64,000 nt of DNA from Dendrophyllia cribrosa. Taxonomy: Eukaryota; Cnidaria; Anthozoa; Scleractinia; Dendrophylliidae. Location: positions 12,016,218-12,080,217 of the forward strand of contig JAJLRJ010000007.1 in NCBI GenBank assembly GCA_024195265.1, written 5' to 3'. Below the pieces are notes generated by a model, which ran no database searches, was not told where the DNA came from, and saw only the letters and a program-made list of their open reading frames with translations. Made by a program: the position numbers and the translations under genes. Of the stretch, positions 11,601 to 23,600 are shown one piece after another. The stretch's first letter is position 1, and every line of letters starts with the position of its first letter.

Positions 11601-14600
11601 TTATTATGCATATATATATTAATAATAATAATATTTATTATTTGATAATGCGCAAATTAACATACAATTACATGATCAAATGCGCATTACAACAAAACTA
11701 TAAATACCAAAGCTAATACAATATTTAAATATATTGAATAATTACATGAATTAATATACCAAATCTGTTAAAAATAATGCATATATGTGTGTAATTGTTA
11801 TACATGTAAATTTTTATAATTCAATCTATTTTTAAATTTCTTTTTGCAGACTATTGTTTCGGATTGTTCATTTCTTGCTTCATTGGCAATCAGTGCCGCA
11901 TATGAGAGAAATTTTAAAAAGAGTCTGATAACAAGGTATCAATAGTTAATTTAAACATATGGCAGCTGAATGACCCCCATGTAAAATTGACAAGGGTGAT
12001 TGTTGGAAATTTTGAAAGGATCAGCTAAAAGCTACTAGAATCCTGTTTTGTGGGTGTGACTCACATTAATTTTTACTCCCATTAAAGAGGTACCAATCAT
12101 TTTTGAAATGTTATTCCTGTCAGAAAACCTTTCTGGCTTGATATCCTAAATGGTAACAGAATAACTCTGATGTGGTCATTTTCGATTCCAACAACCTTAG
12201 TGATACCACACCACAAATTTTAACCCTTTAACTCCCAAGTTAAAGGAAATGGTACCATGGTACCATTTGCACCATGGTACCATTTGTACCAATGGTACAA
12301 ATGGTACCATGCAAAAGTACTGCTGAAGAGGTTTCATTTGAATGATCACACCATAGGATTTCGTCCACAGACTCAAAAGTTAGAACAAATGGTACCATGC
12401 AAAAGTACTGCTGAAGAGGTTTCATTTGAATGGTCACACCATTTGATTTCGTCAACAGACTCAAAAGTAAGAACAAATGGTATTCAAAAGTACTGCTGAA
12501 GAGGTTTCATTTGAATGGTCACACCATAGGATTTCGTCCACAGACTCAAAAGTTAGAACAAATGGTACCATGCAAAAGTACTGATGAAGAGGTTTCATTT
12601 GAATGGTCACACCATAGGATTTCATCAACAGACTCAAAAGTTAGAACAAATGGTACCATGCAAAAGTACTGATGAAGAGGTTTCATTTGAATGGTCACAC
12701 CATAGGGTTTCATCCACAGATTCAAAAGTTAGAACAAATGGTACCATGCAAAAGTACTGCTGAAGAGGTTTCATTTGAATGGTCACACCATAGGATTTCG
12801 TCCACAGACTCAAAAGTTAGAACAAAAGGTACCATGCAAAAGTACTGCTGAAGAGGTTTCATATGAATGGTCACACCATAGGATTTCGTCCACAGACTCA
12901 AAAGTTAGAACAAATGGTACCATGCAAAAGTACTGATGAAGAGGTTTCATTTGAATGGTCACACCATAGGATTTCATCAACAGACTCAAAAGTTAGAACA
13001 AATGGTACCATGCAAAAGTACTGCTGAAGAGGTTTCATTTGAATGGTCACACCATAGGATTTCATCAACAGACTCAAAAGTTAGAACAAATGGTACCATG
13101 CAAAAGTACTGATGAAGAGGTTTCATTTGAATGGTCACACCATAGGGTTTCATCCACAGACTCAAAAGTTAGAACAAATGGTACCATGCAAAAGTACTGC
13201 TGAAGAGGTTTCATTTGAATGGTTACACCATAGGATTTCATCCACAGACTCAAAAGTTAGAACAAATGGTACCATGCAAAAGTACTGATGAAGAGGTTTC
13301 ATTTGAATGGTCACACCATAGGATTTCGTCCACAGACTCAAAAGTTAGAACAAATGGTACCATGCAAAAGTACTGATGAAGAGGTTTCATTTGAATGGTC
13401 ACACCATAGGATTTCATCAACAGACTCAAAAGTTAGAACAAATGGTACCATGCAAAAGTACTGATGAAGAGGTTTCATTTGAATGGTCACACCATAGGGT
13501 TTCATCCACAGATTCAAAAGTTAGAACAAATGGTACCATGCAAAAGTACTGCTGAAGAGGTTTCATTTGAATGGTCACACCATAGGATTTCGTCCACAGA
13601 CTCAAAAGTTAGAACAAAAGGTACCATGCAAAAGTACTGCTGAAGAGGTTTCATATGAATGGTCACACCATAGGATTTCGTCCACAGACTCAAAAGTTAG
13701 AACAAATGGTACCATGCAAAAGTACTGATGAAGAGGTTTCATTTGAATGGTCACACCATAGGATTTCATCAACAGACTCAAAAGTTAGAACAAATGGTAC
13801 CATGCAAAAGTACTGCTGAAGAGGTTTCATTTGAATGGTCACACCATAGGATTTCATCAACAGACTCAAAAGTTAGAACAAATGGTACCATGCAAAAGTA
13901 CTGATGAAGAGGTTTCATTTGAATGGTCACACCATAGGGTTTCATCCACAGACTCAAAAGTTAGAACAAATGGTACCATGCAAAAGTACTGCTGAAGAGG
14001 TTTCATTTGAATGGTTACACCATAGGATTTCATCCACAGACTCAAAAGTTAGAACAAATGGTACCATGCAAAAGTACTGCTGAAGAGGTTTCATTTGAAT
14101 GGTCACACCATAGGATTTCATCAACAGACTCAAAAGTAAGAACAAATGGTACCATGCAAAAGTACTGCTGAAGAGGTTTCATTTGAATGGTCACACCATA
14201 GGATTTCATCAACAGACTCAAAAGTTAGAACAAATGGTACCATGCAAAAGTACTGCCAAAGAGGTTTCATTTGAATGGTCACACCATAGGGTTTCATCCA
14301 CAGACTCAAAAGTTAGAACAAATGGTACCATGCAAAAGTACTGCTGAAGAGGTTTCATTTGAATGGTTACACCATAGGATTTCATCCACAGACTCAAAAG
14401 TTAGAACTACATGACATGTCTTCATGATTGACTTTGGGAGTGAAAGGGTTAACCCCTAAAAGGTACTGTGATCACATTTATATGGAAGTCCCCTGCCCTC
14501 TGGGGCCGTGGTATTTTACACATTGCTCTTGTTCCTCACAGTGTGTATCTGCAGCAGTTGGACCATAAAATTTGGTGTACATGTACATGTACATTAAATA

Positions 14601-17600
14601 ATTACGAGGCCAAATGTTCCATCCCTTACCCCACTCAATATTGGAAACTCTGTTATTTCACAAAGGTTGATTGATTGATTGATTGATTGATGGTGATGAG
14701 ATGAAGACATCGATGATGACAATGACGATGGTGATGGTGATGGTAATGGTGATGGTAATGATGACGATGATGACAATGGCGGCGATGAGGATTAGGGTGA
14801 TGATGATGATAGAGAAAAGGAGGAGAAATTACATTGTAAATGTATTTATCTTCTAACATAATATTACGTCTTTTTTCTGTAGTATAATCTTCCCACAAAA
14901 TCGTGCTGGAAAACCTGTCATCAACCCATCTGGAAAGTATATGATCAAACTGCGTGTTAATGGAGTTGCAAGAAAGGTACACACGACTTGACTGTGTATT
15001 TAGTTGCACAAGAAGTACATGCAGGGACTGAAGAATGGAAATAATAGAATGGGATTCAAGTTATTTTGATTTTGTAGAGTAAGAAATGTAGTGTTTTTTT
15101 TATGTTTTTTACTAAATCTCTGATAGTCGAAGATCACATGAACTATGGTCTTGACTTGGTTTAGATAAGTGATGTTCCAGCTGTTATTCCTATGTTATCA
15201 GGTGATTATTGATGACACTTTGCCGGTTGGGAGAGATGGCGAGTTACTATGTTCTTACTCAAACAATCGCAATGAAATGTGGGTCAGTTTAATTGAAAAG
15301 GCTTATTTAAAGGTGAGCTACACATTCACTTGAATGTCAAAAGTAATTTCGTGATTGCTTTGGTTTCGCATTGCTATGCTTTGTGATTGGCTAAAAAATA
15401 TTGCGCCACTTTCTCAACCAATCAGAAGTAAAGCCAAAACTTATTGCGATTTGATTGCATGCATTGTATTCAACAAGAAAAATGCGATTAAACTTAAGAA
15501 AAAATATATAAGGATAGAAAATATTGAAGCTAACACTAAGAAAAATTACGCTCTTAAAAAGGAAAATTGAACACTGTCAATATATGCTTAAATTATTACT
15601 AGAAACCCACAAGTGGGTTGAAATGTGTAACGCGCATTCACAGCTTCTGAATATTCATTTTTTGCTTAGTACCATATTTGGAAACCTCTCGGTCCCTCGA
15701 GATTGGAAGCAAGTTGTTCTAGCGAATTGATTGGTTAATATTTTTATCTTGATTTTCCAAATATGGCTGTAACAACTTCTTAGCAAATTGAATAATCGGA
15801 AGCTTGTTTTGAAGCGTACAAGAGACAGTTGCACGTTTCAACCCACTTATCAGTTATAGATTTCTGTTATTACCAATAATATAAGTTATAATTGCAACTT
15901 ACTACACAAGTGAACACTAAAGTCTGCTGTTACATTTTACAGGTGATGGGAGGCTATGATTTTCCAGGTTCCAATTCGGTAAGTGAGATATTTTGCTTTC
16001 TTTTTTAGAATGAATTGTGCCATGTCCTCCTTATGACCTGTGTATAATATAAAGTTTTGCAATGGTTAATGTTAATAGCATCTTCATTTCCTTCGGCTGT
16101 TCCATTGCTTTCCCAATCAAAAAACCAAGTCGTTATCATCTAGGAGGCAGAAGAGAGAAAGTTAGCTAGCACACAAGCTTGTTTTCGTGGTTGGCTAACC
16201 TTCTCGACTGATTGAGAGTTGGGGGGGGGGGGGGGGGGGGGGGTGGAGGAGAGGAGAGGGGTGCTTATTCGAAGGGAATCAGGTGCTTACAGTATTTCTA
16301 ATTTTGGCTGAGAGGAGGGGCGCTTAATCGAGGATTTACAGTATTCATAAGCCGTTTATTTAGTTAGACTATTTTAGTTAAAGATTTGTAATATACTTAA
16401 CGTGTTGGTTTTTGTTTTAGTTTTTTTCTGGTATATCTTATGTATTAGTATTATTATTTGTAACTAAGTAGAGGACCCTTCTGTAAAGCACTTTCGAGTG
16501 AAGAAGGTATCCTCAATAAAGATTTATTATTATTATTATTATTATTTACAATAACATAGCACCTTCAATCATCAATACAAGGCAGTATTACCGCAATGCA
16601 ATACTTAGCGCCTGTTTTCAATATTGTTTTTCTTTTGATTTTAGAGTATTGACCTTCATGCTCTCACGGGCTGGATCCCAGAGCGCATGTCCATCAAACG
16701 GAACGATCCGAATTTCAACGAGAGTATGCATTTTGATCGGTTTTTGAATGGATTGAGAAATGGTGAGGAGAGTTATTTGAACTGCTCCTTAATATTCGTG
16801 GAGGCGCGGTGGAGGCGCGGTGGTCTAGTGGTTAGCGCGTCGGACTTTCAACCTGAAGATCGGTGGTTCAAGCCTGGCCTCTGCCATCGTGTTGATTCCT
16901 TAGACAAGAAACTTTGCTTCATGTTGTCTCTCTCCACCCAGGTGTATAAATGAGTACCGGCGACAAAATACTGGGGGTAACCTTGCGAAGGACTAGCATC
17001 CCATCCAGGGGGGAGTAGTAATACTCTCAGTCGCTTCATGCCACAGAAACCCAGTTATGCTCTCAACTGGCAGTTGTGAGCCATCAGGCTTGTGAAGACT
17101 TTCCTCAATATTCTCACGAAAATATTAGTACAATCACAGCTCAGGATAATACAAAAACTGGTCATTTTCATGAACTTATCAAATTCTCCAATTTGAAATT
17201 TAAATTGGCCAATTAATTTTTTTGAAGTTCTTGCCTTGTGTCTTGGAAAAATCACTTAAAGCTGATTATGGCTTGTTCTCTCTTTGAGGAATCACTTGGC
17301 ATTTTCCTCTCGGTGCTGTAAGAGCGTGTTGTGTAGAGAGATATTCAATTGAGTGTCGAAAGTAATTTAGCGATGGCTTTGGTTTTGCATTGCTATGCTT
17401 TGTGATTGGCTAAAAAATCTCACGCCAGTTTCTTAACCAATCAGAAGTAAAACCAAAACCAATCGTGACGCGACGCGACTCGCTCGCACGCGTTTTCCCG
17501 CGCTTGGCGCCGGCTACATGTATTCGCTACGAGTTTTGACAGGTTCATAGGATTGTCTACGTATCTTGTGATTAGCCAGAGTAATTACTTTGGTTTTGGT

Positions 17601-20600
17601 TTTACGACACTCAATTGAAAATTACTCTAAGAATAAAGGTACTTAGTGAAATATTTAGTAGAGTTTTGACAAAAACAAGCGAAATTCCTGGGTCACTGCC
17701 CTTTTAAGTTTTATCAGCAGAAAACGACCATCTAAAAAATGTACATGACATCATTCCCATGTGAGCACACGCTGTGTATCAATTTTATAAAATATTTTGA
17801 TCTGTTCCTCTTTAGTTTTTAAAGATCAGATATTCAACAAAAAACGCAAGAACGTACTCTTTTATTATTGCAATGCAGGCGATTGTCTCATCACTGTGGC
17901 AACGGGACCCTTGAGTGACAGCGATGCTGACCGAGCAGGGCTGGTTTCTACTCACGCCTATGCCTTGTTAGATATACGAAAAGTACAGGTAGGTCTCGTT
18001 TTAGACTGAAAAGAGTGAAAACGAAAAGTGGAACGACTGAGCAGTGCTTTCATGTGGGGGTGTTTATTATGCCGTACAGAGTGGCTGTGATGTACTTTTG
18101 TGGATGAAATACTAAGGTGTGATTTTTCAAATGAAAACTGCTGAGCAATGATTTAAATTGGTGATGTTTGTTTCCTCGATATTTTATTTTTTTTATTTTT
18201 ATTTTGGCCCATTTTGAGATTGAAAGGTTTAGAGATGTTTTTATCACGACAGTCTCCGTTAAAACTTTTCCTTAAAGTGTATATGACGAATTTTTTTTTA
18301 ATTTGCTTGTTCGAATCTACATGGTGTTCTGATAAGAAAGTCGAAAAAAGTTTTTCGATATCGGTTTTTCTTCTCCGTGATTTAGCTATCTAAAAACGTG
18401 AAATTTCACGTCCTCCGGTTTCTCAGTTCCTCCTTTTTTTTTGGCGCATGTTTCTACAACCATAGACAACACACCTTAATAGAACCATGTTTTTTCCTCA
18501 GGGCATACCAAAAAAACTAAGGAACCGAGAAACCGCGAAACTGGCATTCTGGTATTGACGTCACAGCGGACTATCTCGAGTCTTTCTTCTTGCGCGGTAT
18601 TGTACCCACCGAAAGTTAAATTTCGCGTTTTTAGACGGCCAAAACACGGAAAAGAAAAATCGATGTCGAAAATACTGTTTTCGATTTTCTTATCAGAACA
18701 CCATGTAGATTCCTTCAAGCAACTAAAAAAATCTGCCATATACACTTCAATGTGACTGTTCTTAGTACTAATAATTGGTTTGCTGTTTCTCTCAGGGACA
18801 TCGCCTCCTTCAACTAAAAAATCCCTGGAGTCACCTAAGATGGAAAGTATGTTTCTCATTATGTTAAGAAAGACTTTTGACTAACGACAGTAATTTGATT
18901 ATGGGCAAAAATCCTTAAGTTAATTTATTTTTAGGCTATAGCTTGTTCGACATTTTGTTTTTGTCGAGAAACAAAAATGGTCCCAGAGTCAATTATGAAG
19001 AAATGTTTTGTAGTTCTAACTTTTGAGTCTGTGGACGAAATACTATGGTGTGACCATTTAAATGAAACCTCTTCAGCAGTACTTTTGCATGGTACCATTA
19101 ATTTTTGTTCTAACTTTCGAGTCTGTGGATGAAATCCTATGGTGTGACCATTCAAATGAAACCTCTTCAGCAGTACTTTTGCATGGTACCATTTGTTTTT
19201 AAATATTTTACAAAATGAAATTTGGTATTTTATATAAATTTTTATCTTTGGTACTCATGAGGGTTGAAAGGTTAAAAGCACAATCAAATTGTCCTAAATT
19301 CGCAGGAGAATCACCGGTAAGAATTCCACAAAAGCTGCCGTTAAAATCGCATCAAAAAATCGTTTACCACCAGTACTACATGCATTTGCTTCGAGTTCTG
19401 ATTGGTTCATTGAATTATCTGCATCTGTTGTGATTGGTCAGAGTGATTACTTTGGTTTTGGTTTTACGACACTCCATGGAAAACCGCCATTTGAAAAGGT
19501 TCAGGCAAACATGAGTTTTAAAAGAGCCTGTTTGTTTGTGTTTGACAGGGAAAATTCTCCGAAATGGATTCCACCAGCTGGACACCTGAGCTTCAGCGAG
19601 CGCTTAATTACGACAGGAAGAGTGCTCTCCAAATTGACAATGGTATAACATTGTTTCTTAGTTCGGGGAATTGATACAAATCGCTGCATGATCTTTAAAG
19701 GGTCTCTGTCGCTGGTTATTCCAAACTGCAAAAAGCTGGCGAAAATGTTTTCTATGTGTATAAAGTAACACTTTTATTGACTCTAGTCTACTAGTTGGAT
19801 TTCTTGTAAAATCAAGTCTTCAGTTGCAAATTTTCACAGCAACTTGAGCCACGTGAAAGTGTTTTTATCTTGCTAGAAAAGAATATCTTCATGTTATTTT
19901 TTTATTTTTACTAATAATAACGTTTTTCATTTTTGTTAGGTGTTTTTTGGATTAATTGGGAGAGTGCCATGCAATTCTTCGATGTGATTTACATGAACTG
20001 GAATCCCAAACTCTTCAAATATCGCTTCTCTTTGCACTCGTGAGTTTACGTCTGCATGGTTCCAGAAGTGATCTTTGCCTTGGTGTTGTCTCCTTAACGC
20101 TTTCTCTGCCAGTGTCAAAAATTGAGTTTTGTTATTTGGTGTTTACTTCCGATTCCTGTGGTGTTGTTTGTTAATTCTTATGATACAAAATGAAATGTGG
20201 GATTTACAATGTAACCCTTTCACTCCCAGAGTCAGTTATGAAGACACGTAGTGTAGTTCTAACTTTTGATTCTGTGGACGAAAACCTATCGTGTGACCAT
20301 TCAAATGAAACCTCTTTAGCAGCACTTTTGCATGGTACCATTTCTTTTCCAATATTTTACAAAATGAAATTTGGGATTTTTCTTGAATTTTGATGTTTGG
20401 CACTTTTGGGAGTTAAAGGGTTAATATATGAATATATGATATCGCGTCCATTATGTCGAAGTCACAATATACAATAGGTCAGCATTAGATTCCATCCACC
20501 AACACCACCTCGGACACTTATTGAGAATTATATAACGTAATGTCGACACTTAAAATTTTAAGTGTTAAAAAGAAAATCTAAAAACCTCACTCAGGATTGA

Positions 20601-23600
20601 ACCTGTGACCTCAACTAGGCTTAGGCTTACATAGCCTACCGTACCAGAGTACCACCTACTAGCTTCTCGGGTTGTTTAGTCCTAAATTTAACTACATAAA
20701 CTGCTGACCCTAACCTCAACTGAAAGCTAACCAGTTACTCCGTTATATAAATCTTAATAAGGCGTCTGAGGTGGTGTTAAGTGGATGGAATCTAATGCTA
20801 ACCTAATAGACCAATTTCGATCTATTAAAATTCATACTTGTCTCCGAGGCTTGGGGGAATAAAACAAAAGAAATCACATTGAGGTTCAGCGTTGAATTAT
20901 TCATTTCTTTTGCTTTATTCCCCCAAGCCTCGGAGCGAAGTATGAATTTTAATATATCGAAATTGTTCTATTTACCATTTTACAGTTGTGTGCTTAGTAC
21001 CCTGGCCTTTGAGTGAAAGTGAGGCTGGCCTTGGCTTTGTTTTAATCCAAAAACCTGCCTGCTTTTCATATGTAAATCATGTTGAACAGTAACTGGTTGG
21101 CCAAAGAACAACACATTTTACATGTGAAAAACAGAAAGGTTTGTATGAAAACAAGTTCAACTTTTATTTAGCCTCACTTCCTTTCATATAGAAGACAAAC
21201 TTCGATTTATTTTATACTCCACCAAGTTAATGACATATCACCAATGATGAAACAGTGTCATTTGCTATCTCTCTTACCACAGCACGTGGACAGCTGCTGA
21301 AGGACCAAAGAAAGACGTTTACAATGTCGGTAAGTGTCTATTAAATGTTTGTTGACCCTTTTAACAATTTAAAAACTGACATTTTATTTCGGATAATATT
21401 TACAAACAAAACACAGACAACTACTGTTACTATAATTACTGTATGTCATAATTGGTCACTACATGCGTGGAAGCGCATTGAGGTGTGTAATGACCTTGCG
21501 TGCGTTTCTAGAAAGGATATTTTCTTGGTGTTGCGGATGGTGTGATCACCAAATGACGTAAAACAAAAGATTCAAAAGACACTGAACAATACCCACACCA
21601 CAACACAAAAGCTAACCAACAATGGCTTCCGCAACACCAAGAAACACCCCTAGAAAGTCCCGAAAAGTGATGTTATTTGCAGAATGTTTACCATCAAATA
21701 TTCAATTTTCGTCGATTTTGAAAGCTGAGCAATCAAATTCAAAGTTGACGAAAAACGTCGCACTGGTTTGCGGGCTAAAAACTTCATTGCCAGTCGAAAA
21801 AAACTGAATTTTATTTTTGTCGGACACGAAAAGTGTTCGGGAGTTTTGAGAAACGCACGCTGCGTCCGTTTCTCGAAAGTCCCGAAAAAGCCATGTAACG
21901 TGCACAATTTTTACGATTCGTTTTTTGTCGATTTTCAAAGCTAGGCATTAAAATCTTACTTTTATTACACGAGCTGGGCTGGTTTGCAGGCTAAAAAGTT
22001 CAACGCCATTCGTTAGAAACTGAATTTTAAAGGCCCAGTATCACCCATTCGGCTTTGCAGTCGATTGTTTTTGTTTTCAAATGACGAGCTCGCTTGTGAT
22101 TGGATCGTTCGAGAATTTTCGACTGCGTTAAATTCAATCGTCGAGGCATTGGGCGCGCAATGCATTTTGGGTGATACTGAGCCTTTAAAAATAGCTTTCG
22201 GGTCCGAACATTTTCGGGACTTTCGAGAAACCCACGACAGGTGGTTGAACTGTTTTCTTAGACAAGAACGTTGCTTGACGCATTGTTTAAATGTTTTCTT
22301 GATAACCGTCAGGGAAACCTAACCTTGATGCTCGTTGAAACCGTGTAATTGACTAGCATCCCATACTAGGGGTAGTAATGCTCCTAGTTAGTTCATGCAA
22401 CAGAAACTGGAGTTAAAGGGGCTATGTCACCATTTTTAGCGTTACTTTAAAAAGCCAAAATACATCTTTATATCAGTGAAATTCCAAAAATAAAAATCCA
22501 GTTTTGTTTAAAATTATTCTACTAGTGCTCTAAAAGTAAAATTAAGTGTCTTGGGCTGCAGATGGCCAGGATGGAAATGGATTGCATCTTGAAAAAATTG
22601 GGCCAATTTTTTCAAGTTTATCGCTTGTGTCTTAGAAAATTCGCTAAAACACCGATTATGGTTTATTTTCTCTGCTAAAATTCACTTGATATCTTCCTGT
22701 TAGTGTTCTTTAAGCATTTCGTGTACGACAAAGGTACTTAGTTTTAATTTGCGACGGTTTTGACCCGAAAACCTCAAAATCACCATGACATAGCTCCTTT
22801 AAGCTTTGGCCGTGTGGACCACATAATAATAATTTTAATTTCGTTTTTTTAATTTTCATCATACGCATGCTAATAGAGCAGTTTTCAATTGAGTGTTGTA
22901 AAACCAAAACCAAAGTAATTACTCTGACCAATCACAGCAGTCGTAAACAATCCAATGAACCAATCAGAGCTCGAAGCAATTACATGTCGGCGGCGCCAAG
23001 CGCGGGAAAACGCGTGCGAGCAAGTCACGATTGGTTTTGGTTTTACTTCTGATTGGTCGAGAAAGTGGCGCGAGATTTTTTAGCCAATCACAAAGCATAG
23101 CAATGCAAAACCAAAGCAGTTGTGTAATTACTTTCGATACTCAATTGAAAACTGCTCTAATAAAAATAATTGTTACACGGGATTAACAGGAGACAACCCG
23201 CAGTACAAGCTGGAGTTGATGTCAGCTGACAGTGATACTGTTGTATGGATTCTTCTCACTCGACACATCACACAAAAGGTATGATTTGTAACGCCATGGT
23301 TTGTCACAGTGTCACGTAAAAGGTACGTGTCATGCTGAGTCACGCTAAAGGTACGCTTTGTGACGCCATGACTTGTCATGTGGTGTCAAGCAAAAGATAC
23401 ACTTTTGTAACACCATAGCTTGTCACACGATATCACGCAAAAGAGACTCTTTTGTAACGCCATGACTTATCACGCGATATCACGTAAAAAATACGCTTTT
23501 GTAACGCCATGGCTTGTAACGCAGTGTCACACAAAATGTATGCTTTTTAACACCATGGCTTGTCACGTGGTGTCATGCAAAAGTATGCTTTGTAACACTG

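Noticed and set aside
12240..14145. Small proteins within the 88-bp array
   Set aside because: They repeat with the 88-bp unit, change frame at each unit and have no family resemblance.
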